From positions 1,116,001-1,180,000 of the forward strand of contig NZ_CP087588.1 of assembly GCF_020985305.1 (NCBI RefSeq): a stretch of DNA of 64,000 bases. The letters run 5' to 3'. This document shows, one piece after another, positions 1 to 10,885 of the stretch; the stretch's first letter is position 1, and each line of letters begins with the position of its first letter. Source of the stretch: Croceicoccus sp. Ery15 (lineage in GTDB: Bacteria > Pseudomonadota > Alphaproteobacteria > Sphingomonadales > Sphingomonadaceae). A program made the position numbers and the translations under genes. The notes under the pieces are model-generated. The model had not been told where the DNA came from. It was given only the letters and a program-made list of their open reading frames with translations, and searched no databases.

Positions 1-696
1 CAAGGCTTCGCTCCAGCTTGATGAAATTTCCTGAAAATACGGGTCGCTCGCCATGATCCGCTTTTCGTGCAGCGGTTCGAATCGGTCGCGTTCCAGCACA
101 AGCACGTCGAGGGGCATGCCGACCGACAGATTGGCCGCCAGCGTCGAATCCATCGACACCATCAGCAGTTTGACCCCGTCCTCGAAGCTCATCGTCCGGT
201 CATAGCCGCGGATGATGATGGGGCGCCCGTATTTGGTCTCGCCGATCTGGAAGAACGGCGTGTCGGCGCTCGCCTCGATGAAGTTGCCTTCGGGATAGAT
301 CAGGAACAGGCGCGGTTCCATGCCCGCAATCTGGCCCGCGACGATCATGCTGGCAGTAAAGCGCGGTCCGCCGGACTGGCCGTCGCTGGAAATCTGTCGC
401 TCCTCGATCGTGGCGCGCAGCAATTCCCCGACCTGATTGGCAACCTGAAACATGGTAGTGCATTTCAGGATCGACGGTTCGCGGTCCTCGGGCGCCTTGT
501 TGCGTTCCTCCAGCTTGCTGACCACGGCCTGCGTGGTCGCCAGATTACCCGCCGTCATGATCGCGATGATCCGGTCGTTGTCCGACCAGTGGAACATCTT
601 GCGAAACACCGAGATGTTATCGACGCCCGAATTCGTCCGCGTATCGCTCATCATGACGATACCCTTGTCGAGCATCATGCCGACGCAATAGGTCAC
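1..696 (-). CDS. Anbu / proteasome-type peptidase (3' end outside window)
   Basis: This is a homologue of HslV and proteasome beta subunits of the Anbu family (COG3484 type), a self-compartmentalised N-terminal-threonine hydrolase. I start it at a GTG so that removal of Met exposes Thr1. Asp17 (in MMSDTRTN) and Lys32 (in VFRKMF) then fall at the positions expected for the catalytic set. A purine-rich GGTGGGGGACGG lies just upstream. The 232 codons visible run off the low-coordinate edge in frame, with no damage seen. It is the last gene of a five-gene minus-strand operon and starts 111 bases after the transglutaminase gene. Family identity is strong; the substrate is unknown to me. Confidence 0.88.
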   Translation of the reverse strand, partial: MTYCVGMMLDKGIVMMSDTRTNSGVDNISVFRKMFHWSDNDRIIAIMTAGNLATTQAVVSKLEERNKAPEDREPSILKCTTMFQVANQVGELLRATIEERQISSDGQSGGPRFTASMIVAGQIAGMEPRLFLIYPEGNFIEASADTPFFQIGETKYGRPIIIRGYDRTMSFEDGVKLLMVSMDSTLAANLSVGMPLDVLVLERDRFEPLHEKRIMASDPYFQEISSSWSEAL

Positions 697-807
697 GCCC
701 GTCCCCCACCTTTCATTAACTTCCCGCCCTTCATCAAACCCGCATCGCTGGCAACGGGAAGACCGGCACCATAGGCGTAAATCGTACTATTCACAGCAGG
801 CGGCGTA

Positions 808-1779
808 TCAATCCTGTGGGCCGGGCGCGTTCGGATCGTTCGACTGACCCTGTTGCGACTGAATTTGTTGCGACTGGCTTTGCGATTGCCCGTGCCCGTT
901 CAGGCCTTTCCCGTTCAGGCTCTGGCTCTGTTTTTGCTGCCCCGGTTGCTGGGTTTGGCTCTGCTGCTGGGTTTGGCCCTGCTGCCGCCGGACCGTCAGA
1001 TCGACATCCAGACCCGCATTGCTGCAGCCGATGGAAATGCCCTTGACCGGCGCGGCCTCGGAATAATCCTGACCGCTGGCGACGCGGATATAGCGTTCGT
1101 CGGGACTGATCTGGTTCGAAACGTCGAAGCCGACCCAGCCCAGACCGTCGATATGCGCCTCGGCCCATGCGTGGCCCGCCTTCTGCTCGTCGCTATGCTC
1201 CATTAGCAGATAGCCCGACACATAGCGCGCCGGAATGCCCAGATGCCGCGCGCAGCCGATAAAGATATGCGCATGGTCCTGACACACGCCCTCACCCGCA
1301 TGCAGCGCATCTTCGGCCCGTGTGTCCGTGTCGGTCTTGTCCTTTTCGTATTTCACCGCGTCGAGGACAGCCGCCGACAATGCGTGAAGCATCGGCAGCG
1401 TCTCGCTCTCCCGCTGGAATTTTTCGGCCAGAGCACGCATCTTCGCGCCCGGCCGGGTCAAAGGTGTATGCCCCGAAAAATGCCAGCACGGCAGATGGCC
1501 CGCATGGCGCCCGATAATGCCGTGATTATCCGCCGTATCGATCGTGCCTTCGCAATCGATGATCACTTCGGTCACGCCCGGTTCGATGGCGATCAGCGTG
1601 GTAGTGTTCATATTGTGGTCGTCGAACTGCAACTGCTCGTGCGCGCCTTCATAGCGCATCGTCCAGTCCACAACCTGCTGTCCGCTGGTGGATTTCGGCG
1701 TCAGGTGCAGCCGCTGCAAGGCGTGCACGACAGGTTCGTCGAAGAGATAGCGGGTGCGGTGATGGACGTTAAGGCGCAT
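808..1779 (-). CDS. Transglutaminase-like cysteine protease with Gln-rich C-terminal tail
   Basis: The 323-residue protein has an N-terminal transglutaminase-associated beta domain (about 1-100) and a transglutaminase-like catalytic core. The likely triad is Cys166 (GEGVCQDHA), His203 (GHAWAEAH) and Asp219 (VGFDVSN). I chose the ATG whose product begins MRLNVHHRT, typical of the family; a longer upstream reading would overlap the neighbouring alpha-E gene. Residues from about 265 onward form a low-complexity tail with roughly 23 Gln in the last 60 residues, unusual for this family. No signal peptide is seen, so it is probably cytoplasmic. It lies 19 bases after the alpha-E gene and upstream of the Anbu gene, an association that points to peptide or isopeptide cleavage or transfer in this operon. 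Confidence 0.88.
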   Translation of the reverse strand: MRLNVHHRTRYLFDEPVVHALQRLHLTPKSTSGQQVVDWTMRYEGAHEQLQFDDHNMNTTTLIAIEPGVTEVIIDCEGTIDTADNHGIIGRHAGHLPCWHFSGHTPLTRPGAKMRALAEKFQRESETLPMLHALSAAVLDAVKYEKDKTDTDTRAEDALHAGEGVCQDHAHIFIGCARHLGIPARYVSGYLLMEHSDEQKAGHAWAEAHIDGLGWVGFDVSNQISPDERYIRVASGQDYSEAAPVKGISIGCSNAGLDVDLTVRRQQGQTQQQSQTQQPGQQKQSQSLNGKGLNGHGQSQSQSQQIQSQQGQSNDPNAPGPQD

Positions 1780-1798
1780 GGGACGTCTGTACTCTCCC

Positions 1799-2743
1799 TC
1801 AATCCGAGAAGCGGTAGTCGGTTTCGACGGCGTGCGCGATCTCGTTATTGTCGGAAATGAAATCCGACAGGAATTCGTGCAGCCCCTGATCGAAGATGGA
1901 TTCGATATCGGCATCATGCAAGCGGATGTCCGCCTTGCGCATCAGCTCATGCGCATGCAGTTCCTCGCCATATTGCAGAGCCAGGTTGCCAAGGTTCGAG
2001 CGGATCTTGGAATAGCAGAACGCCAGCGAGCGCGGGAAGCGTCCGTCGAGGATCAGGAAATCGGCGATCCCCTTGGCATCCATCTGGCCCGAATTCAGCC
2101 AGCGATAGGCACGTTCCGCGCCCAGCGAACGCAGGATCGTTTCCCACTGAACATTGTCGAGGCTGGACCCGACATAGGAAAGCGAGGGCAGCAGCACGTA
2201 ATATTTGACGTCGAGAATGCGGGCCGTGTTGTCGGCGCGCTCGATAAAGCTGCCGATGCGCGCGAAATTATAGATGTCGTTGCGCAGCATCGACCCGTCC
2301 ATCGCGCCGCGCACCAGCGTCGCCTCGCGCTTGACCGCCGCGATGGCATCCCCAAGATTGCTTTGGGTCACGGGCCGCGATAGCAGATCGTTGATCTGCA
2401 GATAGCTTTCGTTCACCGCCAGCCATAATTCGGCGGTAATGACGTTGCGCACCGCGCGCGCATTGGTCCGCACCTGCCCGATCAGCGACCGGATCGAATT
2501 GGGATTGTCCTTGTCGCGCAGGATATAGTTCCACACCTGCATGCCGGTGAAGGTGCCGTTCTTTTCCAGATAGGATTCGGTCATTCCCGCGGTTTCGAGG
2601 ACAGAGCTCCATTCCTGTTCCGCCGTGATGGAATCGCTGGTCAGCGCCATGCGGAAGCCGGTGTCGAGCAGGCGGGCGCAATTCTCCGCCCGTTCGAGAT
2701 AGCGGAACATCCAGAATACGCCGTTTGCGCTGCGCCCTAGCAT
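1799..2743 (-). CDS. Alpha-E domain protein (DUF403)
   Basis: The 314-residue all-helical protein begins MLGRSANGVFWMFRYLERAE, the typical opening of the alpha-E (DUF403) family. It has no recognised catalytic site. Its ATG overlaps the TAA stop of the ATP-grasp gene by one base (TAATG), so translation is likely coupled. Family members almost always sit beside circularly permuted ATP-grasp and transglutaminase-like genes, as here, and are thought to act with them. What it binds is not known to me. Confidence 0.87.
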   Translation of the reverse strand: MLGRSANGVFWMFRYLERAENCARLLDTGFRMALTSDSITAEQEWSSVLETAGMTESYLEKNGTFTGMQVWNYILRDKDNPNSIRSLIGQVRTNARAVRNVITAELWLAVNESYLQINDLLSRPVTQSNLGDAIAAVKREATLVRGAMDGSMLRNDIYNFARIGSFIERADNTARILDVKYYVLLPSLSYVGSSLDNVQWETILRSLGAERAYRWLNSGQMDAKGIADFLILDGRFPRSLAFCYSKIRSNLGNLALQYGEELHAHELMRKADIRLHDADIESIFDQGLHEFLSDFISDNNEIAHAVETDYRFSD

Positions 2744-4179
2744 TATTCCTCCAGCACCCAGCTGTCCTTGGTGCCGCCGCCCTGGCTGGAATTCACCACC
2801 AGCGACCCCTGTTTCAATGCCACACGCGTCAGCCCGCCGGGCGTTATGTCGATGCCATTGGGGCTCATCAACACAAAAGGCCGCAGATCGACATGGCGCG
2901 GGCTCAACCCCTTTTTGGCAAGGATCGGCACGGTGGAAAGCGACAGGGTCGGCTGCGCGATATAGTTTTGCGGGTTCGCCTTCAGCTTCTGGACGAATTT
3001 CGCAATCTCGCGCCTGGACGCGGTCGGGCCGATCAGCATGCCATAGCCGCCCGAACCGTGCACTTCCTTCACCACCAGATCGGCAATGTTATCCAGCACA
3101 TATTTCAGCGCATCGGGCTCCATGCAGCGCCATGTTTCCACATTGGGCAGCAGCGGTTTCTCGCCGGTATAGAACTCCACGATATCGGGCATGAAGCTGT
3201 AGAGCGCCTTGTCATCCGAAATGCCGGTGCCGGGCGCGTTGGCAATGGTGATGCCGCCCGAACGATAGACATCCATGATCCCCGGAACGCCCAGCAGGCT
3301 TTCGGGATTGAACGTCAGCGGGTCGAGGTAATCGTCGTCGATCCTGCGATAGATCACGTCCAGCGGCTTGTACCCGCGGGTCGTGCGCATCTGGACACGC
3401 CCGTCGATGACGCGCAGATCGCTCGCCTCCACCAGTTCCGCGCCCATCTGGTCGGCCAGAAAGCTGTGCTCGTAATAGGCGGAATTGAATATTCCCGGCG
3501 TCAGCACCGCAATGGCGGGCTTGCCCTTTCCGTCAAAGGCAGGCGGCGCACATGCGGCAAGGCTGCGCGCCAGCCTCCGAGGATAGTTCGATACCGGCGC
3601 GACTTTTACCCGCGTGAACAGTTCGGGGAACATCGCCATCATCGTTTCGCGGTTTTCCAGCATATAGGAAACACCGCTGGGCGTGCGGGCATTGTCTTCC
3701 AGCACGTGGAAATCGTTCGGACCGGTGCGAACCAGATCGATGCCGGTGATGTGGGTATAGATCCCGCCCGGCGGAGTAAATCCGCACATGTTGGGCAAAA
3801 ACGCGGCATTACCGCGCAGCAGCCATTCGGGCACGCGGCCCGACCGCACGATTTCCTGCCGGTGATAGAGATCGTGGAGAAAGGCGTTGAGCGCCCTCAC
3901 CCGCTGTTCGATTCCCCGCGACAGGCGGCGCCATTCCTGCGCGGTGATGATGCGCGGCACCGGATCGAACGGGATCAGCCGTTCCTCGGCCTCATCCTGA
4001 CCGTATACGTTGAAGGTGATACCGGTGCGGCGGAAGAACGCCTCTGCCTCGCGGTGTTTCTTGCGCAGGGCTTGCGCGTCCTGCTCGTCGAACCAGTCCG
4101 AATAGCCGGCATAAGCGGCCCGTATCGAGCCGTCCTCGCCATGCATTTCGTCAAAGGAAGGTTCCTGGTCCCTGCTCAT
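2743..4179 (-). CDS. Circularly permuted ATP-grasp protein
   Basis: The 478-residue protein belongs to the circularly permuted type 2 ATP-grasp family (DUF404/DUF407 type). Its N-terminal third (AEAFFRRTGITFNVY, RIITAQEWRRLSRG) matches the conserved lead region. A glycine-rich segment KEVHGSGGYGM near residues 365-375 resembles an ATP-binding loop, and the conserved C-terminal half includes STVPIL and RPFVLM. ATP-grasp enzymes form acyl-phosphate intermediates and join carboxylates to amines, so a peptide or amide ligase role is inferred. It starts 10 bases after the upstream hydrolase gene and overlaps the alpha-E gene by one base. Confidence 0.88.
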   Translation of the reverse strand: MSRDQEPSFDEMHGEDGSIRAAYAGYSDWFDEQDAQALRKKHREAEAFFRRTGITFNVYGQDEAEERLIPFDPVPRIITAQEWRRLSRGIEQRVRALNAFLHDLYHRQEIVRSGRVPEWLLRGNAAFLPNMCGFTPPGGIYTHITGIDLVRTGPNDFHVLEDNARTPSGVSYMLENRETMMAMFPELFTRVKVAPVSNYPRRLARSLAACAPPAFDGKGKPAIAVLTPGIFNSAYYEHSFLADQMGAELVEASDLRVIDGRVQMRTTRGYKPLDVIYRRIDDDYLDPLTFNPESLLGVPGIMDVYRSGGITIANAPGTGISDDKALYSFMPDIVEFYTGEKPLLPNVETWRCMEPDALKYVLDNIADLVVKEVHGSGGYGMLIGPTASRREIAKFVQKLKANPQNYIAQPTLSLSTVPILAKKGLSPRHVDLRPFVLMSPNGIDITPGGLTRVALKQGSLVVNSSQGGGTKDSWVLEE

Positions 4180-4189
4180 GCGCTATCGC

Positions 4190-5164
4190 TCATGAGTCGG
4201 GGTTGTCACCGGTTTTTTGCTGCGTTGCAAGATGCGTAAAACTTTCGGGTGATTTTGCCAGCACCCATGACACCGCCTCAATCGAAGCAGGATGCCAGGC
4301 AAAGCCCATATGGGTGCACCGGACATGCAAAGAGAAATCGCGCTCTTCGCGCTTGCCGCAGGCGCAGTGACGATGCACCACCCCGTCCTGCGCGCTCCAC
4401 ATAGCAACCGTCGGCACGGGGGGCTTGGCCGCGAATTCGCCCTTTACCGGCGGTTCGTCGACCGGATGACCCGCGATGGCATGATACAGCCGCCAGCCGT
4501 TATTGCCATGCATGTCCCCCGAAAACGGCGAGCCGAGCGTGATCACCATCTCGACATGATCGGGCAGCCTCTTGGCCGCTTCGCGCGCGAAAACGCCGCC
4601 AAGACTCCACCCTACCAGCGTGATCTTCCGATGCTCGGCGCGGGAAACGCGCCGGATGCGCGACAACAGGCGTTCGAACCGGTCCTCGCTTGCGCCAAGG
4701 TTCCAGCCAAGACCCCAATCGGTAACCGAATGCCCTGCCTCTTCCAGTGCCTTGTGCATGGGGGCCATGCGCCACGGATGCGAACCGAAACCGGGTAGCA
4801 GCATTACCGCACGCGGTTCTTCGGGGATCGTCACATCCATCTTGCCATGCGCTATGCGGAACGCGGCGGGTGCGGCCAGCGATGCCAGCTCTTTCAGCAA
4901 AAGGCGCGAGGACGGCGTCGATACACCTTCCGGTTGCGGGCGCAACGCCAGCGCATGGCGGCGCTGCCATTCGCGATAAAGAACGCCGAATCCCTTGCCC
5001 GGCCTCGGCGCATCGGCAGGCGCGGGATTCGTCCGCTCGACCTGCGGACGAGATGTCTTGATTTTCCCTTTACGAACAACAGTGTCAGCCCATCCCTGCT
5101 GCGGCAGGCGGGTCAGGCGGGCATTGCTGAGGGGGATGCCGGTATGGATGTGATCGGGTTTCAT
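4190..5164 (-). CDS. Alpha/beta-fold hydrolase
   Basis: The 324-residue protein has a C-terminal alpha/beta hydrolase domain (about 115-300) with nucleophile elbow GWSLGG (Ser187), probable acid Asp260 (WSAQDGVV) and His285 (RCTHMGF), and oxyanion region LLPGFGSHP. The N-terminal 110 residues are basic and poorly conserved; no signal peptide is seen. I start at the ATG giving MKPDHIHTG because AAGG lies before it; an in-frame ATG six codons upstream has no ribosome site. It is the promoter-proximal gene of the operon, 10 bases from the ATP-grasp gene. Esterase, lipase or amidase activity is possible; the operon context is the only functional clue. Confidence 0.8.
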   Translation of the reverse strand: MKPDHIHTGIPLSNARLTRLPQQGWADTVVRKGKIKTSRPQVERTNPAPADAPRPGKGFGVLYREWQRRHALALRPQPEGVSTPSSRLLLKELASLAAPAAFRIAHGKMDVTIPEEPRAVMLLPGFGSHPWRMAPMHKALEEAGHSVTDWGLGWNLGASEDRFERLLSRIRRVSRAEHRKITLVGWSLGGVFAREAAKRLPDHVEMVITLGSPFSGDMHGNNGWRLYHAIAGHPVDEPPVKGEFAAKPPVPTVAMWSAQDGVVHRHCACGKREERDFSLHVRCTHMGFAWHPASIEAVSWVLAKSPESFTHLATQQKTGDNPDS

Positions 5165-5206
5165 GTAACCTTGTTGTAACATTTTTTACCACATTCAACC
5201 AATGCG

Positions 5207-5240
5207 AAAACGGCCCCGCAGTTTCCCGCAGGGCCGTTTT
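5207..5240 (-). terminator. Rho-independent-type hairpin after the DUF3617 lipoprotein gene
   Basis: AAAACGGCCC pairs with GGGCCGTTTT around a 14-base loop. It lies 21 bases after the stop of the lipoprotein gene on the minus strand and separates it from the operon that follows. The T run is short and partly inside the stem. Confidence 0.65.
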
Positions 5241-5261
5241 GCGTTGGTGCCAAAAGCGGGT

Positions 5262-5807
5262 TCAGGCGGCGCAGTCGCCCGTGCGGGTCTGCTTCATCCG
5301 CATGGTCATCGTCATTTCCTGCCCCTGCGCCGTCATCTTGGCATCGGCCACAACGTCGGAGCCGGTTTTGCCGACGGTGCCGTTCATCGTCATCTCCATC
5401 GTTCCCCCGTCGAGCGCGCAAAGGGCCTTGGCGTCAAGCTTGCCGCCATCGACGCTCAGCCGGTTAAAGTCGCATTGGCCGTCTTGCGCGACTTGACCCA
5501 ACTGCTCCTTGAAACCCTTGGCGGCATCCTCTGCCGTCAGGCAAAAACTGTCGGCATAGGCGCTTTCCATCATGCCCTTCATCTGGTCCAGCATGTTGTC
5601 GGGCGCGCCAGGCAGATCAAAGCGGGTCACTTCTACCTCAAGCTTGTATTGCCCCGGCTCGGGTTGATCGAGCTTGCCGAATTCCTCTGCCGCCTCGTCA
5701 AGATTCATCGGTCTTGCGGCTTCGGGCTCTTCCGGCTCGGTTGAACAGGCAGCAAGCGCCATGGCGGCAATCGCGATCAGGCCTGTATATTTCCATTGAT
5801 TTCGCAC
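5262..5807 (-). CDS. DUF3617 family lipoprotein
   Basis: The 181-residue protein has a lipoprotein signal peptide ending in the lipobox LAAC (Cys21), so it is predicted to be acylated and anchored to a membrane. The mature part contains the DUF3617 pattern: [13 protein letters not shown], a central [12 protein letters not shown] with a conserved Cys, [11 protein letters not shown], and a final TRTGDC. The two central Cys and the terminal Cys may form disulfides. It is transcribed alone, divergent from uvrB, with a hairpin terminator behind it. Function unknown. Confidence 0.82.
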   Translation of the reverse strand: MRNQWKYTGLIAIAAMALAACSTEPEEPEAARPMNLDEAAEEFGKLDQPEPGQYKLEVEVTRFDLPGAPDNMLDQMKGMMESAYADSFCLTAEDAAKGFKEQLGQVAQDGQCDFNRLSVDGGKLDAKALCALDGGTMEMTMNGTVGKTGSDVVADAKMTAQGQEMTMTMRMKQTRTGDCAA

Positions 5808-5905
5808 TGAAACTGCTCCCCCTCCTTATTCAGGAGAAGATGCATTGCAGATGGGATGTGGCTTGGCAATTGCGCCGCCAGCCTATTGCACCCATATCCC
5901 GTTCC

Positions 5906-8092
<2,187 letters not shown>

Positions 8093-8168
8093 CGCCCGCA
8101 ACCGGTTTTTGCGGCAAATCGGGGGGATAACGCGGTGACCCAAATTGCGTTACCCCCGCGATCGCCGC

Positions 8169-9707
8169 ATGTATGCCGCCATGATCATCCGCAATCGCAT
8201 CCGGCGCGCCCTTGCCATCGCGCTTATCGGTTCCGCCCTTTCTGCCAGCCTTGCCGCCCCTGCAATCGCCCTTGCCGCCCCTGCGGACGAAGCAGAGGCA
8301 AAGCCTGTCACCAGCTATCAGGCGAACTCGGCATCGAAGAAGCTGAGCGGCACATTTGGCGGCAAGCGCATCACCTATACCGCCACGGTTCAGGAGCAGG
8401 TGCTGAAAGGCGACGACGGAACGCCCAAGGCCGCGATCGTTACCATGTCCTATATCGCCGAACCGCGCGACACATCGCGGCCCGTCACCTTCCTGTACAA
8501 TGGGGGGCCGGGTTCGGGCTCTGTCTGGTTGCAGATGGGTGCATTCGGCCCCAAACGCGTCGCGATCCCATCGGAAGCGCAGGACGATGGCGGGCCGCCC
8601 TATCCCATTCTCGACAATCCGGATTCGCTGCTGGATGTGACCGATATCGTGTTCATCGATCCGGTCGGCACGGGTTTCAGCCACGCCATCGGCGATACCG
8701 ACCCGAACGATTACTGGGGCGTCACTGCCGATGCCAAGTCGGTCGCGGCGGTCATTCGCAAATGGCTGGGCGACAACGGCCGCTGGAACAGCCCCAAGTT
8801 CCTTGGCGGCGAAAGCTATGGCACCACCCGCAGCGCCGCCGTGGTGCGCGAGCTTGAGGGCGGGTATAACGATGTCGGTCTGAACGGCGTGATCCTTATC
8901 TCGACCATCCTCGATTTCGCGGCCGGCGCGGATACCGAGGGGAACGAGCTTTCCTATATCACCAACCTGCCCACCATGACCGCGACCGCGCATTATCACG
9001 GCAAGGTGCAAGGCACCTCGGTCGAGGCGCTGGTCGAGGAAGCGCGCCAGTTCGCCATCGGCCCCTATGCCGCTGCCTTGCTGAAAGGGCAGGCCCTGCC
9101 CGATGCCGAACGTGCCAGCGTGCGCGCGGAATTGGCCCGCCTGACGGGCCTGTCCGAAGCCTATCTCGACCATGCGGACCTGCGCGTAACGCCGGGCCGG
9201 TACTATAAGGAATTGCTGCGCGATCGCGGGCTGACCGTCGGACGGCTCGACAGCCGCTATACGGGCGTCGATTACGACAGCGCAGGCGAATATCCCGACA
9301 ACGACCCCAGCTTCTATGGCATCGATGCGGGCTATGCCGCCGCGATCAACAGCTGGCTACGCGACGACATCGGGTACGAGACCGAGCGCCAGTATGTCAC
9401 CATCGGCGGCGTGGGCGACTGGGACTGGAAGTTGCAGGGCGGGCGCGACACCAATGCCTATCTGTCGGTCGCCCCTTTTCTGGGCAAGGCACTGCGCGAA
9501 AATTCGGACATGCGCATCTTTGTCGGCCAGGGCTGGTACGATTTCGCCACGCCTTTCTTCGCCGCCGAATATTCGCTGTCGCGCACCGGTTTCGACCCCG
9601 CGCGTATCAAGTTTCAATATTACGATTCAGGACATATGATGTATATCCGCGATCAGGACCGCGCCAAGCTTTCCCGTGATGTCAGGGCGTTCATCAATGC
9701 GCGATAA
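8169..9707 (+). CDS. S10 family serine carboxypeptidase-like protein
   Basis: This secreted serine peptidase of the S10 family is about 512 residues. An N-terminal signal peptide (ALAIALIGSALSASLAAPAIALAA) targets it to the periplasm. The core has YNGGPGSGS (oxyanion region), the catalytic serine in GGESYGTT (Ser216), Asp in GQGWYDFATP and His in DSGHMMYI. S10 enzymes remove C-terminal residues from peptides, often at acidic pH. I start at the first ATG of a pair (8169 or 8181); a TTG at 8145 is possible. The last codons overlap the next gene's ATG by 11 bases, suggesting translational coupling. Confidence 0.88.
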   Translation: MYAAMIIRNRIRRALAIALIGSALSASLAAPAIALAAPADEAEAKPVTSYQANSASKKLSGTFGGKRITYTATVQEQVLKGDDGTPKAAIVTMSYIAEPRDTSRPVTFLYNGGPGSGSVWLQMGAFGPKRVAIPSEAQDDGGPPYPILDNPDSLLDVTDIVFIDPVGTGFSHAIGDTDPNDYWGVTADAKSVAAVIRKWLGDNGRWNSPKFLGGESYGTTRSAAVVRELEGGYNDVGLNGVILISTILDFAAGADTEGNELSYITNLPTMTATAHYHGKVQGTSVEALVEEARQFAIGPYAAALLKGQALPDAERASVRAELARLTGLSEAYLDHADLRVTPGRYYKELLRDRGLTVGRLDSRYTGVDYDSAGEYPDNDPSFYGIDAGYAAAINSWLRDDIGYETERQYVTIGGVGDWDWKLQGGRDTNAYLSVAPFLGKALRENSDMRIFVGQGWYDFATPFFAAEYSLSRTGFDPARIKFQYYDSGHMMYIRDQDRAKLSRDVRAFINAR

Positions 9708-10239
9708 GGCTGGCTGGATCGGCGCGAGCCTGCTGCTCGCCGCCCTGGCGCTGACGGGGTGTTCGGGCGATGACGAGCAGGCTGCGGCCGCCGCGCCCAT
9801 ACGTTTGCAACTGACCGGAACGGCCCATGCCGCATCGGGCCATGCCATGCCCGGCAAGATCGATCCGCAAGACGGTCGCTGGCAGCGCAAGGGCCAGACC
9901 GCGCTTTACGGCGAACCCGGCCAACCTGCCCTGCTGAAAATCGCGTGCCGGAAGGGCATGGTAGAGGCAGTGCGCAATGTCCCGTCCGACAAGGGGGCGA
10001 AAGCGATGCTCTCCTTCGTCGGCTATCGCGGCGTTTTGAGGCTGCCGGTCGACAATAATGGCGCGCGCTGGGCGGGGGCGCTTCCCGCCGATGACAGGAA
10101 CTGGATCGCGCTGACCGGCGGGCCGTTCTATGCCACGGTCGCGGGCGGCGGAAAGGTCATCTTTCCCGCATCGTCCATTCTGGGCGATCTGGTGGAGGGC
10201 TGCAGGCCGCAAGCCCCCCAAACGCCGGTAGCCGTATAA
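9697..10239 (+). CDS. Predicted lipoprotein, coupled to the S10 peptidase gene
   Basis: The 180-residue protein has a lipoprotein signal peptide with lipobox LTGC (Cys22), followed by an Asp/Glu/Ala-rich tether. The remaining globular part (LYGEPGQPALLKIACR, ARWAGALPADDRNWIALTGG) matches no family I recognise; two further Cys could pair. The ATG at 9697 overlaps the end of the S10 gene. A GTG 21 bases earlier is an alternative but would lengthen the region before the signal peptide. It is probably expressed with the peptidase. Confidence 0.72.
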   Translation: MRDKAGWIGASLLLAALALTGCSGDDEQAAAAAPIRLQLTGTAHAASGHAMPGKIDPQDGRWQRKGQTALYGEPGQPALLKIACRKGMVEAVRNVPSDKGAKAMLSFVGYRGVLRLPVDNNGARWAGALPADDRNWIALTGGPFYATVAGGGKVIFPASSILGDLVEGCRPQAPQTPVAV

Positions 10240-10249
10240 AAACTGCCGC

Positions 10250-10885
10250 CTAAAGCTTGCCGAATTTTTCTTCGTAACCGGCGGTATCCCCGCTGGCGAG
10301 GTAACGCGCCTGCGTCCGCCAGTCGTCACGTTCGATCCGGCCGGAAAAGCGCCCCATCTTCGCGTCGATTTCCTGAACGTCGGCATCGCTCCACGCCGCG
10401 ATCTGGTCATAACGCGAAATACCCATGGACGAGAGCAGTTCGGCCAGTTTCGGCCCCACGCCCTTGATCCGCGTCATATCGTCGGTCGCGCCGTTATCGT
10501 GCAGCTTGATCGCGGCGGCCACGGCCTGCGCATCCTCGGCAGTGTCGGGCATCCGGTCTTGCGGTGCCGCCTTGGCTGCCTCGGCTGCCTCATGCTCTTC
10601 TTCGGCCATCAGCGCGGCGGCGGCGACGGCCACCCCTGCACCGCCCAGCGTTTCGGGCACGGCGGGCGGCTCGTGCTCGTGCAGCGGCTTGCCCGCGCTG
10701 GCGGGCGGTGCATCGATAAAGGCCTGATTGCGCTGCGCGGGCGCGACGCCCTCGTCCAGCACATCGGGTCGAAAACTGCGATCACGCGTTTTCTTGGGCC
10801 TTGCGATCAACCAGACGGCGATCAGTACGGCCACGATCACGACCAGCAGGAACGCCAGCCAGTTCGACTGGATCATCTCAACCAT
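10250..10885 (-). CDS. Membrane-anchored helix-hairpin-helix protein
   Basis: The 211-residue protein has one N-terminal membrane helix (LAFLLVVIVAVLIAVWLIA, about 9-28), a long Ala/Glu/Pro-rich linker and a C-terminal helix-hairpin-helix domain: DDMTRIKGVGPKLAELLSSMGI, then ISRYDQIAAWSDADV, like the domain called flap-endonuclease-like (COG3743). The IKGVGPKLA hairpin usually contacts nucleic acid or mediates protein binding; no nuclease active site is visible. It begins on the base immediately after the stop of the 65-residue membrane protein gene. The role is unknown. Confidence 0.78.
   Translation of the reverse strand: MVEMIQSNWLAFLLVVIVAVLIAVWLIARPKKTRDRSFRPDVLDEGVAPAQRNQAFIDAPPASAGKPLHEHEPPAVPETLGGAGVAVAAAALMAEEEHEAAEAAKAAPQDRMPDTAEDAQAVAAAIKLHDNGATDDMTRIKGVGPKLAELLSSMGISRYDQIAAWSDADVQEIDAKMGRFSGRIERDDWRTQARYLASGDTAGYEEKFGKL

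Noticed and set aside
68-80. GGTTCGAATC resembling a tRNA T-loop
   Set aside because: It lies inside the Anbu coding region and no acceptor stem or anticodon arm can be built around it.
2725-4239. 504-codon plus-strand open frame across the ATP-grasp gene
   Set aside because: It is antisense to a gene with clear family motifs; high GC keeps the opposite frame open. Its product is His/Arg-rich without any domain.
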